Counted from the stretch's first letter, positions 31,844 to 40,028 are shown. The stretch is 44,550 bases of DNA from Candidatus Peribacteria bacterium (GCA_943350395.1 CALRAD010000009.1:1-44550); one strand, 5' to 3'. Made by a program: numbers and translations. Notes: generated by a model not told the origin, from the letters alone.

Positions 31844-32697
31844 TACCGGAATGAGCATCGAGCCACCGTCCCCGTCGACAAGCTTCTTCCGTCTGAGGCT
31901 TTCAATGTCAGTTCGGTCGCTTGAATCTGAAACTGCAGTTCCGGACGATGTTTCTTGAGTATTCCTGTGAGCAAGCGATGAAAGCTTTCCGGTGTATCGC
32001 CGTGCGCGTATCCGTTTAAGAGCAGAAATGACGGAGAGTCTGTTAGCAGCGCGCAGCAGTTTTCCAGAAGCGACGCGAGATCCCGCTCCACACGCCATGT
32101 TTTTCCTAACGGAGAGTGACCGAATGCAGGAGGATCCAGAACGATTGCGTCGTACCTCTTACCGCGCTTTTTCTCGCGCGTCACGAAGAGTGGAGCATCT
32201 TCGAGCATCCAGCGAATGCCAGTCTTTGGGATTGCATTCAGTTCCGAGTTCTCACGTGCCCAGGTGATCGCCGGTTTCGACGCGTCGACGTGAGTGATAA
32301 AATGACTGTCTTTTGCGAGTGCCATACTCATGCCGCCGGTGTAGGCGAAAAGGTTGAGAACGGTGAGCGGCTTCTCAGATTTCTTTGCCTGAGTCCGCGC
32401 CCACGTCCAGTTTTGTTCTTGTTCCGGAAACGCACCGGTGTGTTTATACGGCGCGAGGCGGATACGAAGTTTGCAATCGCCGAAGTCGACCGTCCAGTGT
32501 TCCGGAATCTCTTTCTGTGTTTTCCAAACCCCTTTTCCTTTTTCACCTTCATAGATTGCATCAGCGCTTTCCCAAAGATCAGGCTGTGCTGCCGCAGCGC
32601 CGAGTGTCGTTGGATCGGGTCTTATCAGCCGGTATGGCCCCCACTGCTCCAGTCGTCTGCCCTGGCCGAAGTCGAGGAGGGAGTAGGTGTTTCGCAT
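31843..32697 (-). CDS. SAM-dependent methyltransferase, RlmI/RlmK-like
   Basis: Class I methyltransferase of 284 residues of the COG1092 kind, which methylate 23S rRNA cytosines or guanines. The SAM-binding region reads VLNLFAYTGGMSMALAK with VDASKPAITWARENSELN after it, and the catalytic-site motif is DAIVLDPPAFGHSP. The N-terminal part LLDFGQGRRLEQWGPYRLIRP matches short CPR versions that lack the PUA domain of RlmI. The ATG at 32697 gives this start; nine more upstream codons are open. Exact target base is unknown. Confidence 0.88.
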   Translation of the reverse strand: MRNTYSLLDFGQGRRLEQWGPYRLIRPDPTTLGAAAAQPDLWESADAIYEGEKGKGVWKTQKEIPEHWTVDFGDCKLRIRLAPYKHTGAFPEQEQNWTWARTQAKKSEKPLTVLNLFAYTGGMSMALAKDSHFITHVDASKPAITWARENSELNAIPKTGIRWMLEDAPLFVTREKKRGKRYDAIVLDPPAFGHSPLGKTWRVERDLASLLENCCALLTDSPSFLLLNGYAHGDTPESFHRLLTGILKKHRPELQFQIQATELTLKASDGRSLSTGTVARCSFR

Positions 32698-32815
32698 GCA
32701 CGTGTATACTAGAGCATTCGACAATCGAGCGCCCGTTTTGCAGTCCTACAGTTGTTATTCGGTGCAGTGTTTCCCTTTTGTTGACTTTATCAGGGAGAGG
32801 AAGAGAATTATTTTT

Positions 32816-33016
32816 ATGAGAAACCTTGCAGAGATCGGCATCAACATCATCGAGGTCATGCCTCCGGATAAGCCGGAACAGACGGTATCTTTGCTTGTAG
32901 AGGAGCTCGGGTTGGATCGTTCCGCTGCGGAAGCTGCGTTCGAATTTCTCAAGAAAGCAATGGCGTCTCGGGAAAAAATCCAAAAAACTCTTGCAGAGCG
33001 TTCGGCGCATGCGTGA
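32816..33016 (+). CDS. Small helical protein, unknown
   Basis: A 66-residue soluble protein, MRNLAEIGINIIEVMPPDKP at the start and mostly helical afterwards with LGLDRSAAEAAFEFLKKAMA and a basic end. It looks like a real short gene: balanced composition, purine-rich leader (GGGAGAGGAAGAG) upstream, and no competing frame. No family recognised. It is divergent from the methyltransferase and convergent with the TrmB-type regulator. A TATACT box lies near 32711. Confidence 0.6.
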   Translation: MRNLAEIGINIIEVMPPDKPEQTVSLLVEELGLDRSAAEAAFEFLKKAMASREKIQKTLAERSAHA

Positions 33017-33031
33017 TGCATATTATGCACA

Positions 33032-33814
33032 TTACAGTCTGTACTCCGGCAGCATCTTCCAGACTGCCTGATGCAGATTTCTGAAGGTATCTGCCGTCGG
33101 CTTGTCTTCGATGATCAGCCCGACCATGTCTTTGGATGATGAGATGATTGCGACTTTGTTTCCGTAGATATTCACTTCGACGGGAAGATCGATGCCTTGC
33201 AACATTTTGAGCGTTCGTTTCTCCTTCACACGTTTCTTAAATGCCAGATCGCTCGTTGCGGATTTATTGGTAATTCCGACATACGTGATGCCGAGCTTGG
33301 CTCTCCGTGTACAGTATTTCCAGATCCAATCATTCAGCTCCGGATCGTTCTCACGCGGAAAGAAATGATCGAAATCGCCGATGGCGTACAGATTCTTATC
33401 GTTCGTTCGCAGTGTGTCTTCGTAAATTTCTTTGATGCCGTCGATACCTTGGAAGAGGCGCACTTTTGGTTGTACCGAAAACGGATTTCGGATGCGCTCG
33501 AGATCGGGAATGACTTGCAGGAGACCGGTCTTCTTCACTTCGAGTTCTTCTTTTCGGCGTTCGAGCAGCGAAATAAGCACAAGAGGGGAGCAGGCGGTGA
33601 AGTATTTTACGGAATCTTTCTCAAATTCCTGCACAATGCCTTTTGCCGCAAGGTCTCCGAGGATGTTATAGGTGTGTCCTCGTTTCAACTTTGCTTTTTT
33701 TGCAACGACACTCGCCGGCTGTGAGCCGAGTTCAAGGAGTGCGAGATACACAGAACCTTCAGGCTCACTGAAGCCTGTGTTCTCGAGTGCCTGCAAGAGG
33801 AGCGCAGTGATCAT
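33032..33814 (-). CDS. TrmB-family transcriptional regulator
   Basis: A 260-residue regulator. Residues 1-70 form the TrmB winged helix (GFSEPEGSVYLALLELGSQPASVVAKKAKLKRGHTYNILGDLAAKGIV), followed by a short helical linker and a C-terminal domain of about 150 residues. In archaeal TrmB proteins that region binds sugars; here the region with LYAIGDFDHFFPREND and ISSSKDMVGLIIEDKPTA is closer to the PLD-like sensor seen in many CPR members. Effector unknown. A perfect inverted repeat between its -10 box and ATG suggests autoregulation, and the divergent CsaA-like/proB genes could be targets. Confidence 0.87.
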   Translation of the reverse strand: MITALLLQALENTGFSEPEGSVYLALLELGSQPASVVAKKAKLKRGHTYNILGDLAAKGIVQEFEKDSVKYFTACSPLVLISLLERRKEELEVKKTGLLQVIPDLERIRNPFSVQPKVRLFQGIDGIKEIYEDTLRTNDKNLYAIGDFDHFFPRENDPELNDWIWKYCTRRAKLGITYVGITNKSATSDLAFKKRVKEKRTLKMLQGIDLPVEVNIYGNKVAIISSSKDMVGLIIEDKPTADTFRNLHQAVWKMLPEYRL

Positions 33815-33816
33815 GT

Positions 33817-33839
33817 TGTCACGAAGTGGTGACAGTATA
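33817..33839 (-). promoter_or_regulatory. Promoter and probable operator of the TrmB-type gene
   Basis: Minus strand -10 TATACT (33834-33839) is followed immediately by TGTCAC-N6-GTGACA (33817-33834), a perfect inverted repeat covering the transcription start and ending two bases before the ATG. A second repeat ATAAGC-N17-GCTTAT lies at 33868-33896 towards the divergent gene. Both are candidate binding sites for the encoded regulator. Confidence 0.5.
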
Positions 33840-33917
33840 GAGAGGTATGAGCTTGAAAAGCAAGCTGATAAGCCATAAAATGCGTCACTAGCTTATAACA
33901 ATTATCCAATATTCTCG

Positions 33918-34259
33918 ATGACTATCATCTCCTATGACACCTTTGCCTTAGTCGAAATGCGCGTTGGGCGCATCATTGCAGTCGACAATTTTCCCGAAGC
34001 GAGAAAGCCTGCGTATAAGCTGACGATCGATTTTGGTCAGGAAATCGGTTTGAAGAAATCCTCAGCTCAGATCACGTCGCTCTATTCAAAAGAACAACTC
34101 ATGAATCGCCTCGTTGTCTGCGTCATCAATTTTGCCCCGAAGCAGATCGGTCCCTTCATTTCCGAATGTCTGACTTGCGGAGCAGAGGATGGCGAAGGTC
34201 GTGTGGCGCTTCTTGCATTCAACGAGAAAGATATTCCTCTTGGTTCCAAAATTTTCTGA
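33918..34259 (+). CDS. csaA: tRNA-binding OB-fold protein, CsaA-like
   Basis: A 113-residue OB-fold protein of the CsaA/Trbp111 type, a tRNA-binding domain also found in MetRS and PheRS. Visible signatures: FALVEMRVGRIIAVDNFPEARKPAYKLTIDFG, KKSSAQITSLYSKEQL, VVCVINFAPKQIGPFISE, and the C-terminal VALLAFNEKDIPLGSKIF. Length is normal. CsaA has chaperone-like, export-related activity in Bacillus. It is the first gene of a tight unit with proB (five-base gap) and divergent from the TrmB-type regulator. Confidence 0.9.
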   Translation: MTIISYDTFALVEMRVGRIIAVDNFPEARKPAYKLTIDFGQEIGLKKSSAQITSLYSKEQLMNRLVVCVINFAPKQIGPFISECLTCGAEDGEGRVALLAFNEKDIPLGSKIF

Positions 34260-34264
34260 TTACT

Positions 34265-35062
34265 ATGTCACATTCCACCTTCAACACTGCAGTCATCAAG
34301 ATCGGCACCGAAGTGGTGACCACGCCAGACGGTGCTTTGAACGAAAGGATGATCGCTCATCTGGTACGACAGGTCAGGCGTGTGAAAGAAAAAATCGAGA
34401 GAGTGATTCTCGTGACGTCCGGTGCGGTTGCGAGCGGACGAGCGAAATATCAACGCAAAAAGCATTCGGGTGAACGTACGACTGAAAAGCAGATGTATGC
34501 AACCGGTGGGCAGGTGAGGCTGATGTCGTTGTATGAGCAGTACGTTGAACAGCAGAAAGATTGCATCGCACATCAGTTGCTTGTGACGCGAGACAACTTC
34601 TCTTCAGGTGAGCGGCAAGAGCAGATTCTCGGCGTGCTCGGTGAAATTTTTGCCGATGAGATCGATGGACTTCCCATCTTCAATGAAAACGATGGAATCG
34701 CGAATGAAGAGATTCGTTTCACAGACAACGATGAGCTCGCGGGCATGATTACTTCGTTGGTGCGGTCGGATGTTTTCGTTTTACTTTCGGATGTCGACGG
34801 AGTGATGAAGGACTATGGCACGGATCATGCGAGTTTGATCGCGCGTATCGCTCCCGAGCAACAGGATGCATACCGAAAATATATTGTCCCCGTCACGTCC
34901 AAGAAAGGCACCGGTGGCATGGAATCGAAGTACAAGGTGGCTTGTAATGCGGCAAATAACGGAATGCAGGCGCATATCGCGAATGGCAGAACCCCTGGGA
35001 TTCTCGAGAAAATTCTTCTGGATAGAGAAAAAGGCGTCAGTACGATGTTCTCGACGCGGTGA
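34265..35062 (+). CDS. proB: Glutamate 5-kinase (no PUA domain)
   Basis: Amino-acid kinase that phosphorylates glutamate as the first step of proline synthesis. 265 residues from the ATG at 34265. Motifs: AVIKIGTEVV, VILVTSGAVASGR, LPIFNENDGIA, RFTDNDELAGMI, VLLSDVDGVM and KKGTGGMESKYKVA, the last being typical for glutamate 5-kinase. The C-terminal PUA domain of E. coli ProB is absent, as in several bacterial short forms. proA and proC are not in the window, so a complete proline pathway cannot be claimed; another acid substrate is possible. Confidence 0.87.
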   Translation: MSHSTFNTAVIKIGTEVVTTPDGALNERMIAHLVRQVRRVKEKIERVILVTSGAVASGRAKYQRKKHSGERTTEKQMYATGGQVRLMSLYEQYVEQQKDCIAHQLLVTRDNFSSGERQEQILGVLGEIFADEIDGLPIFNENDGIANEEIRFTDNDELAGMITSLVRSDVFVLLSDVDGVMKDYGTDHASLIARIAPEQQDAYRKYIVPVTSKKGTGGMESKYKVACNAANNGMQAHIANGRTPGILEKILLDREKGVSTMFSTR

Positions 35063-35261
35063 TGACGTTGTAGTTTTGTGTGTGAGGTATGATGATGCGG
35101 GTATGTCGACGCAGGAATCCACGATCCTATGCCGATGCCTTTCGACATGACATGGATGGTCTACGGAGGGTTCGAGGCGATCGTCGATCTGTGATTTCGG
35201 TGTTACGGGTAAGAGAAACACCAGCTGTACGTCTTCCTAGTATCCCTTCCCCTCACTTTGT

Positions 35262-36449
35262 ATGCCTATTATTGCAGCGATTCTCGTGGTCATCATCGGA
35301 CTTGGCGGCTCAGTTGCCGCAGAATCCTCGCTTCCCGGAGATGTTCTCTATCCGGTTAAAATCGGCGTGAATGAGAATGTTCGTGCCGGATTCACCCTCA
35401 CGACTCGCGGAAAGGCGAGGTGGAATATGCGTCGCGCAGAACGTCGTTTGGAAGAAGTGGAAGCGTTGATTGCAGGCGATATCCTCACGCAGGAGAAAGC
35501 AGGCGACAATCATGTGAATTTCCGCACGCATGTCGAAGCGGCAAAGAAGGAAATCGCAGCACTTCGTGCATCAGGAGATATCTCCGCTTCAGCGGAGGTC
35601 AGCACCGAACTCGAAGCTTTGCTCCGGGCGCATGCGTCTGTGCTTTCGCGCGTCGCTATTCGGAGCGGCGATACCCGCGATGCGTTGAAAATTTTGTTGT
35701 CTGCCCTGGAGAATGAGTCCGGAATCAGCGGTAGACTGGCCGACGATGCCGCGCGAATGAATATCGCAGGATCCGCTTCCGGAAGCGGCATGCGCCTTGC
35801 AACCGAGGCTAGTATGAAGTCTGCAGAAAATAAAATTGCTGAAGTTAGAGTCTTTATTGGTGCCAAAGCAGGCAGTGCAACATCCGAGTCTGTGGCCGAA
35901 GCGAATGCACGACTGAAGGTTGCACAGTCCACTTTGGACTCTGCACGTGCGTTATTGAAAGCAGGCGCGTTCAGCGATGCCTTCGCATCTGTGCGAAAAG
36001 CTCTGCACACCGCGCAGGAGGCCAAGCTTCTGCTGGAATGGAATTCTTCTGAAAAGAGAAATACGAGTTCATCTTCTTCGACAAAGAATTCGTCCGCGTC
36101 TTCCGCCAGGTCGGATTCTGATGATTCCGATTCAGACGACTCCGATTCAGAAGATACCGAGGATGACGATGACAGCATCTCCAGTGAAGCGCAGGCGAGG
36201 ATCAATGCTGCTGCGAAGAAGATCGATGAAGTCCGTGCAAATCTCGCTGCGCGCGGTAGCGATCTCAGTGTGACAGCGAGGATGCAGGCAGCGGCGAGGC
36301 TTGATGCCGCAGCTACGAGCTTGGCACAGGCAAGGGTCAGGTTTGCGGCAAGCCTCTATGCGGAGGCCAGAGATGGAGCAGACATGTCTTTCCGAATGGC
36401 GATTGATGCACAAACGCAGATCGAGAAAGATACGAATACGGAAAATTGA
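35262..36449 (+). CDS. Exported DUF5667 domain protein
   Basis: A 395-residue protein: membrane helix or signal (about residues 3-19, IIAAILVVIIGLGGSVAAE), then the DUF5667 signature SSLPGDVLYPVKIGVNENVR, followed by long Ala/Glu-rich helices (RRAERRLEEVEALIAG). A low-complexity acidic Ser/Asp segment (about 270-310, DSDDSDSDDSDSEDTEDDDD) links to a last helical repeat (AARLDAAATSLAQARVRF). Family function is unknown; it is common in CPR and other Gram-positive-type bacteria. The region from 35089 to 35261 holds, one frame over, what looks like the missing N-terminus, so this start may be an artefact of a frameshift. A terminator follows. Confidence 0.78.
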   Translation: MPIIAAILVVIIGLGGSVAAESSLPGDVLYPVKIGVNENVRAGFTLTTRGKARWNMRRAERRLEEVEALIAGDILTQEKAGDNHVNFRTHVEAAKKEIAALRASGDISASAEVSTELEALLRAHASVLSRVAIRSGDTRDALKILLSALENESGISGRLADDAARMNIAGSASGSGMRLATEASMKSAENKIAEVRVFIGAKAGSATSESVAEANARLKVAQSTLDSARALLKAGAFSDAFASVRKALHTAQEAKLLLEWNSSEKRNTSSSSSTKNSSASSARSDSDDSDSDDSDSEDTEDDDDSISSEAQARINAAAKKIDEVRANLAARGSDLSVTARMQAAARLDAAATSLAQARVRFAASLYAEARDGADMSFRMAIDAQTQIEKDTNTEN

Positions 36450-36471
36450 TGATGTCTTTCGACATTGATTT

Positions 36472-36499
36472 CGCAGGTGCCTCAAAACACCTGCGTTTT
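36472..36499 (+). terminator. Intrinsic terminator behind the DUF5667 gene
   Basis: CGCAGGTG and CACCTGCG form a perfect eight-base-pair stem around CCTCAAAA and are followed by TTTT. It ends transcription of the DUF5667 gene and overlaps the end of the convergent lipoprotein gene. Confidence 0.85.
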
Positions 36500-37169
36500 A
36501 GAGAAGTTTCAGAGATTCCAGAGCAGCCTTGATTCCGACTTCATCGACATTGCAGATCGAAGAAAAGACGTAGTTATATTTTTTGCCTATGACTTCAAAG
36601 TAGGTTTGATCGCAAAAGCCGCCGGAAAAATACTGCACGGCAGTATTTCCATTGATGGTTGTGTCTTTCGGCTCCATTCCGGGAGGAAGAATGCCCAACT
36701 TTCGATCCGGTTCCTGTGCCGCCGTGATTGCCGTGATTGCCTGCTCTGCAGAACGACTGGGAGACACGGTGATGCGATTGAACGTCATTACGCCTCCGCC
36801 TTCGAACACTCCCGCAAAGCCGAATGAGATTGTCTTCTCATCTTCTTCGTATGCCGAAAGCTGACAATCGGAATTTCCCCAGAGGGGGTTATAGGGAATT
36901 GTCACTGAAAATCCTTTATTAGGACGTTCGAGTGCAATCGTCGTCATCGCCTCTCCGCTATTCCAAGAGGTAGACCATGTTTCGCTCTGCTCCATTCGTG
37001 GTAGAAAATCATCGGGAGTACAGGCAGGACGAGAGTCTGAAACTGCTTTCGATGAGATCATCGATGAAGAAGATGCCGCAGTAGGGATCGTTTGTATCGC
37101 AGGTTCTTGGATATTGCATGAAGCCAGTATCAGCGTAAGAGAGGCAATGGTAAGAAGGTGTTTGTTCAT
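36498..37169 (-). CDS. Lipoprotein, unknown
   Basis: A 223-residue lipoprotein: signal MNKHLLTIASLTLILASC with lipobox LASC (Cys18). A Ser/Thr/Ala-rich tether (about 22-50) leads to a folded domain with a few cysteines (PACTPDDFL, SDCQLSAY, GGFCDQTYF, SSICNVDEV), probably paired. Parts such as GFAGVFEGGGVMTFNRITV look like a beta-sandwich of unknown family. TATACT ends nine bases before the ATG. It would sit on the outer face of the cytoplasmic membrane. Confidence 0.8.
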   Translation of the reverse strand: MNKHLLTIASLTLILASCNIQEPAIQTIPTAASSSSMISSKAVSDSRPACTPDDFLPRMEQSETWSTSWNSGEAMTTIALERPNKGFSVTIPYNPLWGNSDCQLSAYEEDEKTISFGFAGVFEGGGVMTFNRITVSPSRSAEQAITAITAAQEPDRKLGILPPGMEPKDTTINGNTAVQYFSGGFCDQTYFEVIGKKYNYVFSSICNVDEVGIKAALESLKLL

Positions 37170-37225
37170 GAGCGATGAGTATAGATGACTAGGAGTCTCT
37201 GTCCATGATCACTATGATAGAGCTC

Positions 37226-38443
37226 ATGATGCGGTTTACTTTCCATAACGGTCTGCTGGCAATGGGAATCGGATTCGCAATCTTATTCTCTATTCCTTCT
37301 GTGTTCGCAACGACAGGGTGCAATGCCGTTGGATGGGATTGGAGCCATGACGATGTGCGTGGATGTGATCTGTACTACCCGGCGATCCAGTGGATGTATG
37401 ATGAAGGAATAGCTGAGGGTGAGCTTCAAGAAGTATTGCCTGCAGGCGAAAAACGCCTCTTTCATCCCGATCGACCTATCAATCGGGCGGAGTTTACGAA
37501 ACTCGTGCTTCTTGGGAGCGGTGACCATAGCGTTCCCTCGCCGTGCGAAGAGGATCCTTTTCCCGACGTTGCAAAGAATGAATGGTACGCACCCTATATC
37601 TGTGCTGCAAAGAAGAGGGGAATCATCAGTGGTTTCCCGGACGGTACGTTTCAACCGGCGCTCAGTATCAATTACGCGAACGGCGCGAAGATTCTGACGA
37701 AGTCGTTCGGTGTCGCATTGAAAGAAAGCGATCTCACCGCTGTCGATGGACTGGAGCTTTGGTACAAGCCATACGTTCTTGCACTGACGCGGGAGGATGC
37801 AGTCGCACCGACGGTCAGTGCGTTCAATCACTTGATCACACGAGGGGAAATGGCGGAAATGATCTATCGATTGGCGAATCACAAGCCATCCTACGTTCTT
37901 CCGACGCCCGAAACGGACGGGGAGCCGCTTGGAATGGGGTATATGAACCCGTTCTCACTCGAATTCAGCCTTGGTCTTTCGGTGAATGCTCCGGACGCAC
38001 CGTATGTGTTCGCACCTGCAATGACAACGTTATGGCAAAGTGTGCCGACTCTGAAGGGATACAGGTTTTTTCATGCCCTGCCGCAGATACGTTGTGGAAT
38101 GTCTGGGATGTGGGAACACTGTGATCCCGTGTTCATCGATTGGTCGATCAACTTGTTTGTGACGGATCTCTCCGTTGCCAATGCGAAAAAGAAGATGCTA
38201 CTGCCGGACGCTCAGGAGACGCTGTATTTTGGCGGTAAGCCCGGAGCGTGTTCTACTCTTGGAGTTGAGGGTGAGAACACTACATTTTGTTTTGTGCCGC
38301 TCGGTAAGAACCGAACGCTGATCGTAGAACGGGCATTCATCGATACGAATGTTGTGTATATGGATATGCCGGGCATTACGCCACTGAAAACATCTGATGC
38401 GTGGTTTGTGCGCATACGAGAGAGCATGCAATTTACGCGGTAA
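37226..38443 (+). CDS. SLH-domain surface protein
   Basis: A 405-residue exported protein with signal sequence (GLLAMGIGFAILFSIPSVFA) and S-layer-homology repeats. These are YYPAIQWMYDEGIAEG...FHPDRPINRAEFTKLVLL, the clearest one DPFPDVAKNEWYAPYICAAK with GIISGFPDGTFQPALSINYANGAKIL, and a third weaker copy (LTREDAVAP...LITRGEMAEMIYRLA). The C-terminal 190 residues form an unknown domain with Cys pairs. SLH domains bind pyruvylated or other secondary cell-wall polymers. TATGAT at 37213-37218 lies just before the chosen ATG, which excludes the upstream ATGs at 37205 and 37214. Divergent from the lipoprotein. Confidence 0.87.
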   Translation: MMRFTFHNGLLAMGIGFAILFSIPSVFATTGCNAVGWDWSHDDVRGCDLYYPAIQWMYDEGIAEGELQEVLPAGEKRLFHPDRPINRAEFTKLVLLGSGDHSVPSPCEEDPFPDVAKNEWYAPYICAAKKRGIISGFPDGTFQPALSINYANGAKILTKSFGVALKESDLTAVDGLELWYKPYVLALTREDAVAPTVSAFNHLITRGEMAEMIYRLANHKPSYVLPTPETDGEPLGMGYMNPFSLEFSLGLSVNAPDAPYVFAPAMTTLWQSVPTLKGYRFFHALPQIRCGMSGMWEHCDPVFIDWSINLFVTDLSVANAKKKMLLPDAQETLYFGGKPGACSTLGVEGENTTFCFVPLGKNRTLIVERAFIDTNVVYMDMPGITPLKTSDAWFVRIRESMQFTR

Positions 38444-38460
38444 ATTTTCACCAACTTCTT

Positions 38461-38733
38461 ATGCGCACACTCACGTGGAAACAAAAGGCAAAGATTGTAT
38501 GGGTGGTGCTTTGGCATCCAAAAACGCCTTTCACTGCAAAGGCGACAATTGCAGGCGGGCTTCTCTACGGTCTCATGCCCTTTGACTTTATCCCAGATAT
38601 TCTTCCGATTCTCGGCATAGCGGACGACGCAACGTTTCTTGTGTTCGCTTTTATTCTCTTTTTGCATCTCACGAAGAAGATTCGGGAAGAGCTGGAAAAG
38701 AAAAACGATATCATTGACGTGAATCCGCGCTAG
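38461..38733 (+). CDS. DUF1232 (YkvA-like) membrane protein
   Basis: A 90-residue protein with the DUF1232 core LLYGLMPFDFIPDILPILGIADDATFLVFAF, which forms a helical hairpin in the membrane, and a charged C-terminus. Function of the family is unknown. It starts 17 bases after the SLH gene and may be cotranscribed. Its last codons overlap the end of the convergent tiny membrane-protein frame. Confidence 0.85.
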   Translation: MRTLTWKQKAKIVWVVLWHPKTPFTAKATIAGGLLYGLMPFDFIPDILPILGIADDATFLVFAFILFLHLTKKIREELEKKNDIIDVNPR

Positions 38734-38822
38734 AAGAGAGCCTTCAGTACGAGATAGATGATCGCCCATCCTCCGCCGAAGACGAATGCGATCACAAGGC
38801 CTTTGATGAGTGTGCTTCCCAT
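38730..38822 (-). CDS. Tiny single-span membrane protein
   Basis: A 30-codon frame from the ATG at 38822: MGSTLIKGLVIAFVFGGGWA, then IIYLVLKALF. It is almost entirely one glycine-containing transmembrane helix with a single Lys near each end, as in genuine bacterial micro-proteins, and it fills the gap between two other genes. There is no Shine-Dalgarno sequence and no clear promoter, so the support is composition and position only. Confidence 0.45.
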   Translation of the reverse strand: MGSTLIKGLVIAFVFGGGWAIIYLVLKALF

Positions 38823-38926
38823 AGCAATGAGGGGAAAGAAATAGGACAACTCTCTAGACGTTTCAAGACGTCAGACTCTTACCCTTGTAGGAATGTTTGT
38901 CTTTTCGGTGTTACGCTGGAGTCGCT

Positions 38927-39553
38927 ATGAAACCGCAATACGGAGAACTTATGTTTATGTTAATCATCGGCCTGCTGCAGCCTGCAATCGAGATTCTCTG
39001 GAGCTCACGGATCTCCACGTACTACAACGGAATTGCAGCCGTACTGGTCCTTGGGTACGTTTTTGTTCGGATTCTTCGAACAGGAGGATCCATACTCCCT
39101 CTCTGGGGCCTTCGCTTCGATAACTTCCGGCATTGCCTCTTTCCGTATCTTGCACTGACTGCACTGACGGGTGTTGCTGTCTATGCATACGGATGGTTTG
39201 TCGGGCACACTCCGCTCCCTATTGGTTTTTGGTACTTATTGGTGGTCTACCCCATGTGGGGTATCGCGCAGCAATTCGTGTTGCAGAATTTTGTGGCAAA
39301 AAATCTCACGACGTTGGTGCCATCGCTCACCATTCGCTCTTTGGTTGTTGCTGCCCTCTTCGCTTGTGCGCACATCCCTTCCGTCGAGTTGGTGCTTGTT
39401 GCATTTATTGCGGGCTTTGCCTTCACCACTCTTTATCATCTTTATCCAAATCTTCTGGCACTTGGACTCGCTCATGGAATCCTGGGAGCACTTCTGTTCC
39501 ACTTGGTTCTGGGGCAGGATCAATGGATGATTTTGACAGGGTATTTTTCCTAG
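38927..39553 (+). CDS. CPBP/CAAX-protease-like membrane protein with altered motif 1
   Basis: A 208-residue polytopic protein with about six helices, resembling CPBP (Abi/CAAX protease) family intramembrane proteins. Motif 1, normally EExxxR, reads AQQFVLQNFV, with both Glu replaced by Gln. Motif 2 FACAHIP (F-x3-H type) and motif 3 LAHGILGALLF are present. Without the catalytic Glu it may be an inactive or differently acting member. The ATG at 38927 is preferred over 38897 because of the TACGCT box between them. Confidence 0.78.
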   Translation: MKPQYGELMFMLIIGLLQPAIEILWSSRISTYYNGIAAVLVLGYVFVRILRTGGSILPLWGLRFDNFRHCLFPYLALTALTGVAVYAYGWFVGHTPLPIGFWYLLVVYPMWGIAQQFVLQNFVAKNLTTLVPSLTIRSLVVAALFACAHIPSVELVLVAFIAGFAFTTLYHLYPNLLALGLAHGILGALLFHLVLGQDQWMILTGYFS

Positions 39554-39607
39554 ATCAGAGTGTTTACCGAACAAACTTAAGGAATGACTAACAATAAGGC
39601 GCTCGGG

Positions 39608-39643
39608 TAGTATATTGGAAAGAATGGACGGTCTCATCCGTCC
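39608..39643 (+). promoter_or_regulatory. Promoter and leader hairpin of the DUF1428 gene
   Basis: TAGTAT (39608-39613) with a weak ATGACT 18 bases upstream. The predicted transcript then begins close to a perfect GGACGG-TCTCAT-CCGTCC hairpin (39626-39643) followed by a pyrimidine run. It could be a 5' stabilising hairpin or an attenuator. Confidence 0.4.
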
Positions 39644-39668
39644 TTCTTCATTACATTCCCATTCCTCT

Positions 39669-40028
39669 ATGAGTTACGTCGATGGATTCCTCATTCCTCT
39701 TCCGAAAAAGAATATAAAAATGTACCGCCGGATGGCCCAACTCGGCAAGAAAACATGGATGAAGCACGGTGCGCTCGATTACAAAGAGTGCCTTGCAGAC
39801 GACATCAGCAACCCCATGGGAGCATCTTTGTCCACGATCCTTAAATTCAAGCCGGGCGAGACGGCTGTCTTCGCTTACATCGTCTTCAAGTCCCGCAAGC
39901 ACCGCGACAGCGTCAACAAGAAAGTGATGAGCGACCCTGCGATGAACGATCCGCAGATGATGAAAAAGATGCCCTTCGATTTGAAACGCATGTGCTACGG
40001 CGGGTTCCAGTCCATCGTGGAGGCGTAG
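39669..40028 (+). CDS. DUF1428 family protein
   Basis: A 119-residue protein of the DUF1428 family (dimeric alpha-beta barrel related). It carries MSYVDGFLIPLPKKNIKMYRRM at the start, GALDYKECLADD, KFKPGETAVFAYIVFKSRKHRD, and PFDLKRMCYGGFQSIVE at the end. Cellular role unknown; distantly YCII/EthD-like folds are used in several small-molecule reactions. No Shine-Dalgarno sequence. A frame extension to 39615 is unlikely because it covers the leader hairpin. Confidence 0.9.
   Translation: MSYVDGFLIPLPKKNIKMYRRMAQLGKKTWMKHGALDYKECLADDISNPMGASLSTILKFKPGETAVFAYIVFKSRKHRDSVNKKVMSDPAMNDPQMMKKMPFDLKRMCYGGFQSIVEA

Noticed and set aside
33019-33031. Short palindrome TGCATATTATGCA between two convergent genes
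   Set aside because: Only one base between the arms, so no hairpin can form, and there is no promoter nearby; likely chance.
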